64,000 nt of DNA, taken from positions 1,310,586-1,374,585 of the forward strand of contig NW_024722158.1 in the NCBI RefSeq assembly GCF_018991925.1, written 5' to 3'. The translations under genes and the position numbers were made by a program. This stretch comes from Homarus americanus (Eukaryota > Arthropoda > Malacostraca > Decapoda > Nephropidae). Position 1 is the first letter of the stretch, and each line of letters begins with the position of its first letter. The notes beneath the pieces were generated by a model. The model was not told the DNA's origin and did not search any database. It was given only the letters and a program-made list of their open reading frames with translations. Shown here piece after piece: positions 34,873-48,026 of this stretch.

Positions 34873-36091
34873 TCATATTTTAAAAACTTTCACCCATTCC
34901 CTTTTGAATGCTGACTCTTGTTCATTTTCCTCGTACAGTTTTGTTCCATTTTGGTCTTTAATGTATGGTGTTTTTTGCTTGTTGTGCCCCATCATCTTGT
35001 TTATGGAAGTCCAAAATGTTTTTGTGTCTTTAGTCATGTCAGCCGCCATTATAATATCATTCCATTTTTCATTGTTTGCTTCCTTACATGCGTCTCTTAA
35101 TTTTATCTGTAGTGCTGTCTGTGTCGTATATAGCCATCTGTTACTGCCGTGTCTTTCCATATACCTGTTTATTTCATTGTAATGGGTCTGGATTAATTTA
35201 ACTTCTTCTGGTAGTCTGTTGTTGGGTAATGTTCTAAAGTGTGAAGTAGGAGTGTGTTTGGTTATAGATGTTTTTATTGCTGAGTGCAGTCTGTCCATTT
35301 CTGAGTCTATGTCCTCTGTTGTTTTCCCTTGTAGGTTAATCGAGTGGTGATTACCTAAGTCGTCTTTGAAGCTGTCCCAGTCTGTTTTACTCATTTTCAG
35401 TCTCTTTTTTTATTGGTATCTGTATGGGGCTTGTTGACAGTGTTAGTATAATTGGCAGATGGTCACTGCCTGTGAGAAGTCCTTGTTTTATATGGTAATT
35501 GAAAAAGGCTTTGTTGTTGGTAAAAATTTTGTCTGGTGTCGATTGTGTATTGTGATTTCTCCAGGTTGGAAAGTTAGGACCTAGATGATTGATTTTCCCT
35601 AGGTTTATTAATTGATTAAGGGCGTTTCCCACGGCGTTATTATTTGTATTGTCGAAAATCCTGTGTCTGGCGTTAAAGTCTCCTAAGATGTACATCGGAT
35701 GACTATTGTTAGCCAATTTTAATAGGTCTTCTATAGGTAAGTAGGGTCGTCTCGGTGGGAGATAAGTAGTAGCAATAATTACGTCTCCTTGAGTTGTATT
35801 TATTTTTATTGCTAGAAATTCATCCTGGAAGTCATCAATTAGTTTAAATTTTAAGTTTCTTTTAACCGCTATCGCTTCTCCGTCATTTTTCTCGCCCGAT
35901 TTATTTCTTTGGTTTACATAATAGTTAAAGAGTTTTATGTTGTTGTTGTCTGTCTCACCGTGACTGTTTATTAGTATAATGTCAGGGTCAATTTCTTGAT
36001 ATATATTACTTAGGTTAATTCTCTCGGTCTTCCAGTTTCTTACGTTGTGTTGTATTATTCTTAAAGTTCTTACTGTTTGTCTATTGTCCAT
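34873..36091 (-). pseudogene. LINE-D ORF2 N-terminal part: APE endonuclease and linker
   Basis: 35387-36091 (234 residues) is an APE endonuclease: IIQHNVRNWKTERINLSN, ILINSHGE, TTYLPPRRPY, ILGDFNARH and GSDHLPI, so the catalytic Asp/Asn and the SDH motif are intact. A 1-nt overlap/frameshift at 35387-35394 leads into the linker (34873-35394), which is open for 173 codons. A stop near 34873 separates it from the RT. Confidence 0.82.
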
Positions 36092-36261
36092 TATTTCTTA
36101 TACTTGGATTGTGGCAGTTGGAGTGGAGACCTATCATCCTGTTTCCCGCTTCTGACTCTTCTAAACTCTGACGGGTCTACTATTTTAAAGTCATTGGTCG
36201 TAATCTTTAGTTTGTCCGTAGTGATTAGTGTCCAGACGTAATCTTCACTTAGGGGTTTTTC
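36092..36261 (-). pseudogene. Rest of LINE-D ORF1 C-terminus, before the LINE-B insertion
   Basis: A short open frame on the minus strand continues the ORF1 of 36667-37668 across the LINE-B tail insertion. No domain of its own. Confidence 0.5.
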
Positions 36262-36666
36262 TTGATATCAGGATAGGTTAAAGAAACTTAATTTGCATTC
36301 CCTGGAGAGACGAAGAGTGCGGGAAGATATGATAGAGGTATTTAACTGGGTGAAAGGAATCAATAAAGGGGATATAGATAAAGTTCTTATAATATCCGAG
36401 CAGGATAGGACTCGGATCAACGGATTCAAGTTGGATAAGTTTAGGTTTAGGAGGGAGATAGGAAGGAACTAGTTCACAAATAGGGTGGTGGACGAGTGGA
36501 ACAAGCTTAGCAACTTTGTAGTAAGTGCGGGAACTCTGGAAAGTTTCAAAGGGAGGCTAGATAGATTCATGGATGATAGAGAGTGGTAGTAACTCTCGAC
36601 AGGAGCTGCCATGCACAGGCCAACCGGCCTATTGCAGACTCCTTATTTTCTTATGTTCTTATGTAT
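36262..36666 (+). mobile_element. CR1-like LINE (LINE-B group) 3' fragment nested in LINE-D
   Basis: Encodes the C-terminal end of the RT protein (LERRRVREDMIEVFNWVKGIN, then RVVDEWNKL) and ends in a short (TTATGTTC)n-type tail at about 36646-36666. It is opposite in orientation to LINE-D and interrupts its ORF1. Homologous to the C-terminus of 42084-43181. Confidence 0.82.
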
Positions 36667-37668
36667 GTTCTTTTGTTACTTCTATCTTCTCTTTGTCACT
36701 TCTAGTCATTTGTCTGGGATCTCTATCAGTCGCTTGTGTTCCTTGTGTATCAGCTGTTGCTCCTTGCTCAAACCTTTGTTTGTCTAGCTGTGGTCTTTCT
36801 CTCAGTTCGCTTGAGTATGTTGCCTGAAATAGTTTTTCGGATTCTGGATTCTCTGGGAATATCATCTCTGGTAGGTTATTCAATTTAAACATTTTCCTTA
36901 ACTCCTCATTGTATGATCCGGGTGCAATGATATTGTGCAGATGTGCATGGATCATACTAATCATTACCTTATCATGTATTGGTTCACTTAGGTTTAATAT
37001 GGTGGATTCTGGTCTATGAGCCTCTTGGACCGCTCTCTTTGCTATTTCGACGTATGTCGTATCCTTCTTATCTTGTTCCTTTTTCCTTGTTTCTTGTTCC
37101 TTGTACTTTATCATGTGTTTTTTTATTGGGCATGCCATTGCTAACGTCCTGTGTCCTATATATGCATTCCCGTTTCTCTTACAGTGTGTTCTTCAGATTT
37201 GTAACAGGAAAAGCAAGTTTGCAGACTGATGAATGTTTCCTTCTTTATTTGATGAGGTGTTACTGACATGTTAAATATTAGAAAGCCCTGTTGTAAAACT
37301 TTTTCTGCCATTGAAACTTCTTCAAAGGTAATCTTGAATACATGAGTGTAGTCTTTTATCTTGATGACTTCTTCGATCTTCATCCACCTGTTTTGGCGTT
37401 CCAGTTCATCTTTCAGGTCTTCAGATGTCTTCCTCCCGATCTCTTGGTCGACTTGACGAACGAAAACTGATCTTTTTGCTTTTTGCTCTGGTGGCATGAC
37501 AACAACAAGGCCTTCATTGTAAAATACATCTCTGGCTTCTTTTGAGAGGATTTTGTCTGAGTCAAAGTCATCTTTACAGATTACTTTGAAACCTTCGTTG
37601 GTGCTGAATATTCTTGTTAGTGGGACTTGCAATTTGTTGTAAGTGATTTCTGCCTTTTCCTCTTCCAA
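36667..37668 (-). pseudogene. LINE-D ORF1 (Gag-like, with CCHC-type knuckle)
   Basis: Begins at ATG 37668 (MEEEKAEITYNKLQV). 170 codons of a Gag-like region end with a zinc knuckle start, CFSCYKSEEH. A stop near 37156 and a frameshift separate it from 36667-37138, which is lysine- and glutamate-rich. Gag-like ORF1 with a CCHC knuckle fits the Jockey/I group and precedes ORF2 as expected. Confidence 0.72.
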
Positions 37669-38070
37669 TAGAGTGTCCCTTATCTCTATGTTTTATCCTA
37701 ATGCTTGTAGTCATCTTCCTTGTTTACATTCTAATCCTACCTATAACACAGGGCTCCTGCCTGGGAGCAGTGACCCCGCCCCCCCCTCTTGGACGGGCGT
37801 CGGGCTCGTAGGGTTCTGCACCCAGGTTACCTGTGGCTATAGTTATGTCTAAAAAAGTTGCCACCTACCGGTGACCCCCGGACAAGGGGTGCCCTGCACT
37901 ATCACAGGTTCCCTTGCCGGATCGACCGTATCGCTGAGTCCCGCCTCCCGTTCAAGGAACGGAGTGCATGAGGGGGATGAAAAAAGGAAAGAAGAGGACT
38001 TAGAGACTAGAGACAGTCTCCCTACCACGCCACGTTCGGTTAGCCAATCAGAGCACCGCAGTAAACGAGC
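37669..38070 (-). other. Probable LINE-D 5' UTR
   Basis: G/C-richer than the surroundings, upstream of LINE-D ORF1 on the minus strand. A plus-strand open frame (37871-38098, 75 codons) is low-complexity, charged and probably chance, though an ORF1 N-terminus of a plus-strand LINE cannot be excluded. Confidence 0.45.
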
Positions 38071-39060
38071 CAGAGTTGCCAACTTAGCGACTTTGTAGCT
38101 AGATAGAGCTTTTTGTTTTTTTCTAGCGACATTTTAGAGCGATTTGCGACTTGTCGCGACTCTAGAGATACCCACAGAAATCTAACGACTTTCTGGATAC
38201 TTTTGGACTGTCCATGAAAACTCAGTTTTCCTAATTTCGAGCCATAATATATAGCAACGGGGTTACAGGGACAATACATTTGAACGGGTTGAACTCATAA
38301 AACAACTTGGTCAACGCTTACCTGACAACATTCGTGTGCTGCAGTCTATATCTTTTCTGAGTGCCGATGAATGCTTGAAGCCTATTAAATCAGATATACT
38401 TGGTTTGGCACACTTATTTACAGAAGATTCCAGCACCCTTACCAAGATTGATTTCCAGTGGAAAAAACTGCATCACACAATCTGGACAGAAACATCTAAC
38501 ACCCTAAAATTGTGGTCAGAAGTGGCAAATTACAGAGATGCGACAGGTGAAAACCCTTACCATGATCTGGCTGAAGCACTCGCTGCCTTATCTCTTCCGC
38601 ATTCAAACGCAGATGTAGAGCGCACATTTAGTAATATGAACTTTGTGAAATCAAAATTGCGCAACAAAATGAAACTATCGACATTAAAGGCAATTCTTAC
38701 AATAAAGTATGGGTTAAAAAGACAGAACACCTGTTGTGAACTTCCTAGTGATATTTTAAGAAAGATAGGGACTGTGGAGGCATACAGTTACAAGAGAACC
38801 TGAACCAAGCACTTCACATGCTTCCAGCTCTACAGTTGTTCACACTACCAAGAGGTCTGGGATGCAATTACTATTGAATAATAGGTAAGTGTGCACATTA
38901 AACTTTAAAAAAAATAATATTTTTATTTTTACATAATGCATTTTATTTATACTGAAGGGGGGGAATAATAGCTAGCGACTTTCCATGGAAGATTTAGCGC
39001 CATTTAGCTACTTTTAGGTACCAGCCTAGCGACATGTGAAGACCCGAGTTGGCAACCCTG
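38071..39060 (+). mobile_element. hAT element, internally deleted
   Basis: Left end CAGAGTTGCCAACTTAGCG; inverted right end CAGGGTTGCCAACTCGGG, giving a 14-bp TIR with one mismatch. Encodes the transposase C-terminus only. The flanking 8 bases (AAACGAGC and ATCACGTC) do not match, so a flank has been lost or rearranged. Confidence 0.8.
38336..38803 (+). pseudogene. hAT transposase C-terminal (dimerisation) domain
   Basis: 155 open codons containing ALSLPHSNADVERTFSNMNF, the hallmark hAT family C-terminal motif with the catalytic-region Glu, followed by KSKLRNKMKLSTL. The N-terminal BED finger, DDE core and CxxH region are absent, so this is a truncated, non-functional remnant even though the ORF is intact. 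Confidence 0.85.
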
Positions 39061-39462
39061 ATCACGTCACCGTGGGGCACCGCTGATTGGCCAATCCAGG
39101 ACGGAGACCCACGGGTGGGAGCCCAAATATATGTTATGTTTTGTACAATCTGTGATGGTAATTGCACCGTCGCTATGTTGATTAAGTACAATCACTAGGA
39201 TTGAGTGTCCTATCACAACGAAGTTGCAGACTGCTCAAACATGCAGCAGAAGAGGCAAGTCTTCACAGCTCCGGGTCCAGCAGTCCCGAGGCAGGTCACC
39301 ACGAGGTCAGGTCTTATATAGCGGTGGTAGGCGTGGCTTAATAGTTGACCTCCGTCAAGTATGGCGGCGCTGGTTGACCCAGACCACGAGGCATACACTG
39401 GGGAATTCGCGGGGTCAGCTACTCAGCGACAAACAGCGTTTGTAGGGGAGGAATCCACTACA
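39061..39462 (-). mobile_element. TRIM-related LTR (5' part), minus strand
   Basis: The minus-strand LTR start TGTAGTGGATTCCTCCCCTA lies at 39462. The region 39290-39462 matches 54484-54659 closely. Towards 39061 the sequence differs from other LTRs, so this is either a distinct subfamily LTR or a truncated copy. Confidence 0.68.
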
Positions 39463-39770
39463 CTATCACTGTGTACACTGTATCTCCCTGTGAATGGTGT
39501 ATTGTAGGCACAGTTTCAGTCCATGAGAAAGCACACAAACAAAATAAAATTTAAAGTCTCTGTTGCACAGTGGTGCCTTACCATCTTGCTTACCAATTTG
39601 TATTCACTTTAAGTTATTTACAACCTTGTCCATTAGTTCAAATTTACCTTGTAAAATCTGAACAGCAAATCTACTATAAAATATGTAAAATTTTAGTGCG
39701 AAGACATTTATATAATATTTGTACTATAACGTATGACAGTTTCAGAAAAAGTAATAATTTTGAAGTTCCG
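39463..39770. other. Inverted copy of LINE 5' UTR, then A/T-rich flank
   Basis: About 39480-39565 is the reverse complement of 29690-29770 (shared CACCATTCACAGGGAGATAC). The LTR at 39462 has inserted within that older LINE sequence. 39590-39770 has no feature. Confidence 0.65.
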
Positions 39771-39882
39771 GTACGATGACTACATGTTATTATGAGGCGT
39801 ACGGTAGTGTCCAGTCTCCCGCCACCTCTATCACCCTCACCTGAAGTTCACAGTAGAGAACAGTCTTTGGGAACGTGTCAAC

Positions 39883-41643
39883 ATGGATGGTATTACCGCT
39901 CGTAGGAAGGCTAAAGTAGCTGCACATGAAGCCATTAAGAAACAGGCTGACGTAACTGGTGAGAGAGAGGCGTACCAGTTACATGGTGTTGCCCGGAGGA
40001 AAACTGTACTGGAAGTACAGGAGGCTGGTACAGAAATGATTACACGTAAAGCAAACGTGTTGTTGGATGCTGAAGTCCTTGAGAGTACATTAGGTATGCT
40101 CAAATGTGATGATTGTAACGGTAGTGTGAAGGTTTTAGTGAAACCCGTGTGTGTTGATACGGTGGTGTCAGTGACATGTGTGGATTGTAACAAGATTGTG
40201 CTTGAAATAAAACCCAAATTAATGAATGTGAACAAAACTGAAAAGGAAAAAGACATATATGAAAATAATCTAAGTTTAGTATTAACATTGGCAAGTCGTG
40301 ACGTTAGTTATAGAGAATTCTTTGATGCAGCTGAGAGTATGAAAATAAGAGGTCTGTCATACAAGTCATGGCTCAAACATTTAAGGTATATTCATAATGC
40401 CTTACTCAAGAAGTGTGATGTTATGTTCCTTAAAGCTAGAAGTGCTGTTCAGATGATATATGGAGAGATAGGTCGACATCCAGATACTGATGGTATTTTA
40501 AACATTGATGTGAGTTATGAAAGTGCTTGGCTTGATCAGGGACCTGAGAGATACTATGGCGTGGGCGTTGTTATTGAACTTTACACTGGTATTGTGTTGG
40601 ACTGGGAATTTGTGTCAAGTTACTGCCACGAGTGTAAAGAGAAGAAAGAAGACGAGGTGCAGGGAAGCTATGATGAATGGAAGAGGAGTCATGAACGTAA
40701 CTGCAATATGAATTACAAGGGTGATAGTGACGGTAGGGAAGAAGCAGTTGTCCAGAGGATGTGTTCAAGATCTGTAGAGAGATACCAAGTTAGGTATGTT
40801 GTGTTTATCACAGAAAGAGACTCTAACGCTTGTGACAAAATAATGCAAATGAACAATGGACAGGGCCCGTATGGTGCTAAACATGCTGTTGTCAAAGAGG
40901 AGAGTGTAAGTCATTTGAGGAAGGAACTGGGTGCAGCTCTGTATAAGGTAAGGGATGAAATGATTAAAATGAAATGCCCAGAGCTGACTAAAGAAGTTAT
41001 TGGGAATATTCAGTCCCATTGTGAAATGTCGGTGAGACAAAACTTAGGAAAATCACGAAAAGATATGAAGAGAGCCATTTTTTCCTCATACTTTCACTGC
41101 ACGGCCGTAGATGACACACCTGATCGACACCAGTTTTGCCCGCAAGGCCCAGACTCACTGTGTTTTTGGCAGAAGGCGCGTGCAAGGAATCAGACCCCAC
41201 CACCACATAGAGAGGCAAACATGTTCACTAACTTCTTTGACCTTACTGATGAAATTAAGGACAAAATAACTCATATCTATGGGAGGCTCGCCGATGATGA
41301 TTATCTAATCCATTGTCGCTTAGTAAATACACTGACTAGCAATAAGACTCTCCTTGGTTGGGTTTGGCACAGATGTGGAAGAGAAAGATACAGGAGATTA
41401 GAAATGTTGCAATTTGCAACAGCACTGACCTGTCTTGAGTGGAATATGGGCTATACAGAAGGGGGCCTACATAAGGAGCTGGGGTTGAAGTACACACCGC
41501 ACACAGCAAGAATGAAGGAAGTCATGGAGAGATCCAGTGTAACAAGATATCAGAAGAAGAAATGCATACAAAAAGAGACTTTGTTGTCCAGTGATGAGCT
41601 ACAGACCGACGATGCTTCTTCTAAAAGTGAGGCAACCATGTAA
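39883..41643 (+). CDS. Mutator-like transposase, copy 2 (full length)
   Basis: 586 codons to TAA at 41641. Same architecture as copy 1: zinc block C75/C78/C99/C102, catalytic-type D209, D313 and E339/E340 region, CHEC pair, and a distal His/Cys-rich block (HCTAVDDTPDRHQFCP). It keeps the C-terminal 29 residues (QKKKCIQKETLL...) lost in copy 1. About a dozen amino-acid differences separate the two copies. The ORF is intact, so it is the better candidate for an active transposase. Codon usage and the lack of introns are typical of a transposon gene. Confidence 0.88.
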   Translation: MDGITARRKAKVAAHEAIKKQADVTGEREAYQLHGVARRKTVLEVQEAGTEMITRKANVLLDAEVLESTLGMLKCDDCNGSVKVLVKPVCVDTVVSVTCVDCNKIVLEIKPKLMNVNKTEKEKDIYENNLSLVLTLASRDVSYREFFDAAESMKIRGLSYKSWLKHLRYIHNALLKKCDVMFLKARSAVQMIYGEIGRHPDTDGILNIDVSYESAWLDQGPERYYGVGVVIELYTGIVLDWEFVSSYCHECKEKKEDEVQGSYDEWKRSHERNCNMNYKGDSDGREEAVVQRMCSRSVERYQVRYVVFITERDSNACDKIMQMNNGQGPYGAKHAVVKEESVSHLRKELGAALYKVRDEMIKMKCPELTKEVIGNIQSHCEMSVRQNLGKSRKDMKRAIFSSYFHCTAVDDTPDRHQFCPQGPDSLCFWQKARARNQTPPPHREANMFTNFFDLTDEIKDKITHIYGRLADDDYLIHCRLVNTLTSNKTLLGWVWHRCGRERYRRLEMLQFATALTCLEWNMGYTEGGLHKELGLKYTPHTARMKEVMERSSVTRYQKKKCIQKETLLSSDELQTDDASSKSEATM

Positions 41644-42083
41644 GTAGACACAGCATTTAGGAATTTTGGTGAAATAATTTATGAAAGGCTCTACTGTATT
41701 TAGATCTGAAGAATTCCACCTCGGCATCACTGAAAGATTGGTATGTAGTTCACACAACATTCCTACCCCAAATCTATTATCATATTCGTAAAGGACTTCT
41801 GATTTTAAGGTAATTTTATTTTATCACATTTCTTGGGTAACGTATAATCACGGAGGTAATGCATGCCAGATCTTCTCTATTTAATTCCATTAATCTTCCC
41901 TTCATAAATGTGTTCCCATGGGTCAGGTTAGGATAGATTAGGGTAGGTTAGGTCATCCCCAAAAAGGTTAGGTTTATATGTTTTTTGGTGTGTTTTGTAT
42001 TCACTTTAGAACATAAGAACATAAGAACATAAGAAAGTGGGATACTGCAGGAGGCCGACTGGCCCATACAGGGCAGATCCCTT

Positions 42084-43181
42084 TCACACCCATCCCAGCA
42101 CTTCCATGTGCCTATCCAACTTCGTCTTGAAGCTCCCTAGCGTCCCCGATCCTACTATAGCACTCGGTAGCCTATTCCACATATCCACAACTCTATTACC
42201 AAACCAGTGCTTGCCTATATCCTTTCTGAATTGGAATTTATCTAATTTAAAGCCATTTGTTCTAGTTATTTCGTTATTACTGAGCTTCAGAACATCTTCC
42301 ATTTTACCCTTGTTAATCCCACTTACCCACTTGAACACCTCTATCATATCTCCCCTAACTCTACGCCTCTCTAATGAATGCAAGCCTAAGCTTTTCAGTC
42401 TTTCTTCATATGGAAGGTTTCTAATATTATGGATCATTTTTGTCATTCTTCTTTGTACTCTCTCCAAAGAATATATGTCCATTCTATAATAAGGACACCA
42501 GAATTGAACCGCATAATCCATGTGTGGCCTCACTAATGCTAGGTAAAGTTTCAAGATAACGTCAGCAGTTCTGTTACTCACACTCCTAGATATGAACCCA
42601 AGAATCCTGTTTGCCTTGTTGCGAACGCAAATACATTGTTTTCTAGGTTTCAAGTCGTTGCTAACAAATACACCTAGATCTTTTTCACAATCTGAGTTTT
42701 CTATTTCCGTGTTACCTAGTTTATACTTAACGTTTGTATTCGTCTTTCCTATCTGTAGTACCTTGCATTTATCAGTATTAAAATTCATTTGCCAGTCTAC
42801 TGACCACTCATGTAAGGTGTCTAGATCTCTTTGAAGGTGTTCAAAGTCACTGTCTGAATTTATCACTCTCCCCATTTTGGTATCATCTGCAAATTTACTA
42901 ATCCTACTAGTTATACCTAAATCAAGATCATTAATGAATATAACAAACAGCAGAGGGCTTAATACAGATCCCTGGGGAACTCCGCTTTTGACCGCACCCC
43001 AGTCTGACTTAAATCCATTTATGCTGACTCTTTGTTTCCTACCAGTTAACCATGACCTAATCCATTTTAATAATGATCCACCTATTCCAAGTGCTTCTAC
43101 CTTCCTTATCAATCTCTCATGAGGGACTCTATCGAATGCTTTACTGAAATCTAAATAAATTATATCATATGACTCTATCAT
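42084..43181 (-). pseudogene. LINE-B reverse transcriptase (core to C-terminus)
   Basis: 365 open codons: YLDFSKAFDRVPHERL (first catalytic Asp), WLTGRKQRVSING, SGVPQGSVLSPLLF, ISKFADDTKMG (catalytic DD), then the long C-terminal region (MTKMIHNIRNLPYEERL, RRVRGDMIEVFKW) to a stop at 42084. Classic CR1/L2-type RT and almost undamaged. Separated from the upstream RT part by a frame break at about 43182. Confidence 0.87.
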
Positions 43182-43184
43182 TAT

Positions 43185-43850
43185 CTACCGCTTCATATAC
43201 TTGAGAAAAGCTAAGCAAATTTGTGAGATATGAACGTCCCTGCGAACCTGCAAAGGAGAAAAAAAATGAATTGTGTTGAATGTTTCAAGGTGGCTTCTGA
43301 TTTTTGTAGCAATAATTGACTCTAGCAACTTGCCTATGATTGACGTGAGACTTATGGGACGGTAATTTGATGCTATTGATTTATCACCCTTTTTGAAAAT
43401 CGGAACTACATTTGCAAGTTTCCAAGCTTCTGGCACTAGGCCCGATTCTAATGACTTATTAAATAAAACTGCTAATGGATTACTCAACTCATCTCTACAC
43501 TCTTTTAATATTCTAGCATATACCTCGTCTGGACCAGGCGATTTATGAGGCTTTAGTTTGTTAATTACTTTAAGCACATCGTTACTAGTAATATTGATAC
43601 CTGTATTCATCAACATATTTTCTATACTGTCGTTATATACCTTATGAACTTCTGGAAACTGTGCTAGGTTTTCATTTGTGAATACGGAGCGAAAATGACT
43701 ATTTAACGTACTACACATTTTTAACTCATGATCAGTCATTTCTCCTGTCGTAGTTTTACGGGGACCTATTGTATCTCTAACCTTTGATTTATACAGTTGA
43801 TGTGCTTTGGGGGTTATTTTTTCGATTCGCTTGGCTACCTTTGATTTCAT
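43185..43850 (-). pseudogene. LINE-B RT N-terminal part
   Basis: 221 codons with INKLKPHKSPGPDEVYARIL, ANVVPIFKKGDKSIASNYRP and SLTSIIGKLLE, the RT fingers; joins 42084-43181 after one frame change. Confidence 0.85.
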
Positions 43851-45053
43851 AATTTCTCTTTGCTTTCCTAATTCTGTTTTTACCTGTCTTGTTAGGTTCG
43901 ATAGGCAAATCCAAGCAAGTGATTTTTCAGCTTCTTTCTTAACTTTTTTCTATATACCTCCTTTTCTTTTTCCTTAGAAGATCTAAGAGTCTATTATTCA
44001 TCCATTTTGGTTGTCTCCAGACGATCTGAATCTCTTTTAGGGATGCTTATTTTGGGGTATTATTGATTAGTTTTAATGTTTGTTCATAAGTAAAGCAACA
44101 AATTGCCCTCATTCTAAGTTGAGTTGTGCTTCCGGAGGTGTGATTAATCTTTTTGACCATAGTCATCCCTTAGGTCTCTCCTTAAGCTACCGTAATTAGC
44201 CTTCCTAAAATCCGGGATCAAGGCCGAATTTTCCTTCTTCCTGCCATCCCATATTATGTTAAAATATATGGCTTTATGATCACTGTTTCCTAGTTCGTCT
44301 CCAATCCCAATATCTTTTACTAGATTTTCATTATTACTGAGAACTAAATCGAGGATATTATTTCCTCTAGTGGGCGAGTTTATGAATTGATATAAAAAAC
44401 TATCTTGTACTACTTCTAGAAAATCTTCAGATTCATTATCGCTAAGTTGATTTTTCCAATCTATGCCTGAAAAGTTGAAATCGCCTAGAATACATACATT
44501 GTTTCTATCAGATGCCTTCTATATTTCCTCCCATAGCAATTTACCATCGTTCCTACTCAAATTAGGTGGTCTATATATAACACCAATGACTACGGATTCA
44601 CTGCCCTCACCAATCTCTACCCAAATACTTTCATTGTCGCTATTTGTTTTAATGTTTGATTTATTGCAGCTTTTTAATGACACCCTGATATACACTGCTA
44701 CACCGCCACCTCTCCTTCCCACTCTGTCAAATTTAAACAGGTTATATCCTGGCATATGAAATTCTGCTAAAAAATGCTTGCTGTTTGAATTTATCCATGT
44801 TTCCGTTATTGCAATTATATCTATGTTCTCTTTACTAACAATGGCCCTGAGCTGGTCCATTTTGTTACACAAGCTTCTACTATTAGTATAATAAACACTC
44901 AATATATTTCTTCCGTTTCTATCTGTTTTGCATTTATTACTTTGATGTTTGTTATTATGACTAACTATATTTTCAGCATTATCTACTTCTGTTTCACTAA
45001 TTCCCAGGACCTGCTTGTTTTTTGACTCCCATTTTCCCCGACCCCTCTCTACT
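43851..45053 (-). pseudogene. LINE-B endonuclease
   Basis: The open frame 44519-45053 includes YYTNSRSLCNKMDQLRAI, AITETWIN, GGGVAVYIR and VIYRPPN. Beyond a stop at 44519 it reads CILGDFNFSGIDW and NSDHKAI on the way to 44230. The region 43851-44200 is a linker with several stops. The open frame extends into the host element as far as 45169 by chance. Confidence 0.82.
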
Positions 45054-45381
45054 GCCATGATTTTTGTCGGAAAACGCTTGTTTCTCTCCCCGACCCAAGA
45101 CCCCGGTTCCCAACTGGATCCCCTATCGTGTTGGGGGTAGAAGGGGACGATAACTAAAAAACAGGCCATTTCTGATGGAAATCATGGTCAGAACCAATCA
45201 AAACACACACACACAAAAAATCTAGAAAAACATAGTTTTGACTTTCTAACAGAGTTGTGTGAACTACATTAAATTGGGTGCTGGACAACTCTTACCCAAG
45301 CAAATCGTACCCATCAGAACATGTCGACTCTTACCCAGCTACGAGATAACTCATACCCAATTTATGAGACAGTTCGTACCC

Positions 45382-45384
<3 letters not shown>
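45054..45384 (+). other. 3' end of Mutator-like copy 2
   Basis: Near-identical to 14988-15317, including the TACCCA-type subterminal motifs. Confidence 0.75.

Positions 45385-45470
<86 letters not shown>
45385..45470. repeat. (TA)n microsatellite
   Basis: Pure TA, ending at the TA that flanks the MITE at 45471. Confidence 0.97.
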
Positions 45471-45474
<4 letters not shown>

Positions 45475-45830
45475 CAGACCTCGACTTACGACTGCTACGA
45501 CTTACGACTGTCGGGACTTATGACCGCCGCAGATTTTTTATTAAAAAAAATTTTTTTCTTCAAATGACGCATTTTCTATACCGAAACGTTTCCAGTTAAT
45601 GTAGTCTCCATGTATAATTAGAAAATTATGGGGGCCCCATGTGCATTCAGCTGACTACATTAAAGGTAAGTGCTGTCACACTGTAACCATTCCTTATTAT
45701 TTATTACTTTCACCGTACTGTATTTCATTGTAGATTTTTTATTTAAAATTTTTTTTTTTTTTTTTTATCTATGTCGGACTTACGACCTGGATTTGGGTCC
45801 CTAGCCCCGTCGTAAGTCGGGGTCTATCTG
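45471..45830. mobile_element. Tigger/pogo-like MITE, family M3
   Basis: 360 bp; left end CAGACAGACCTCGACTTACG, inverted right end CAGATAGACCCCGACTTACG (two mismatches in 20), TA on both sides. Internal ACTTACGAC motif repeats near both ends. Non-coding. Confidence 0.88.
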
Positions 45831-45846
45831 TATATATATATATATA

Positions 45847-46221
45847 CAGTGGGGTATGCTATAACGAACGGATCCTACTACGAATATTCCTATAACGAAC
45901 GGTTTTACCTATAAAATTGAGATTGCTATAACGAACGAAACTCCTACAACGAACATTATTTAGAAAAAAAAAGTTCTTATTTTTTCTTTTTTTTTTTACT
46001 AATTTTTTCTTTTTTTATTACAAGTATTAATGGTGTTCTTTATTTCAGGGGTTTAGATGCTTATTTATGCACATTTTTACAATTTTTAAAATTTTATATT
46101 ATATTTTTCAGTGTTAAGTGGTTGTATTTCGGGGCCTGGAACGAATTAATCCTATAACGAACGAATGCTATAACGAACAAGGTTCTAGAACCAATTAGAT
46201 TCGTTATAGCATACCCCACTG
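45847..46221. mobile_element. Tigger/pogo-like MITE, family M4
   Basis: 375 bp with a perfect 22-bp TIR starting CAGTGGGGTATGCTATAACG and TA on both sides (45845-45846 and 46222-46223). CTATAACGAAC repeats near the ends. Separated from M3 by only 16 bp of TA repeat. Confidence 0.92.
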
Positions 46222-46229
46222 TATATATA

Positions 46230-46240
<11 letters not shown>

Positions 46241-46290
<50 letters not shown>
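46241..46290. repeat. (TA)n microsatellite
   Basis: TA tract between M4 and the next element. Confidence 0.95.
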
Positions 46291-46293
<3 letters not shown>

Positions 46294-46297
46294 CATA

Positions 46298-48026
<1,729 letters not shown>

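Larger units (their letters stand above)
42008..45053 (-). mobile_element. CR1-like LINE-B, 3.05 kb, 5'-truncated
   Basis: Inserted between CACTTT (to 42007) and GCCATGA (from 45054); copy 1 of the host element shows these joined at 14987/14988. The 3' end (left side) carries an (AGAACATA)n repeat, that is an 8-bp TTATGTTC-type tail on the minus strand, as in CR1 LINEs. No target duplication is evident, also typical of CR1. Contains APE endonuclease and RT. Confidence 0.92.
39771..45384 (+). mobile_element. Mutator-like element, copy 2, with LINE-B insertion
   Basis: Homologous to 12699-15317 from GTACGATGACTACATG to TACCCATT before (TA)n, interrupted by the LINE-B insertion at 42008-45053. 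The sequence resumes exactly at GCCATGATTTTTG (45054). Confidence 0.75.

Noticed and set aside
38063..39068. 8-bp target duplication for the hAT at 38071-39060
   Set aside because: Flanks AAACGAGC and ATCACGTC do not match.
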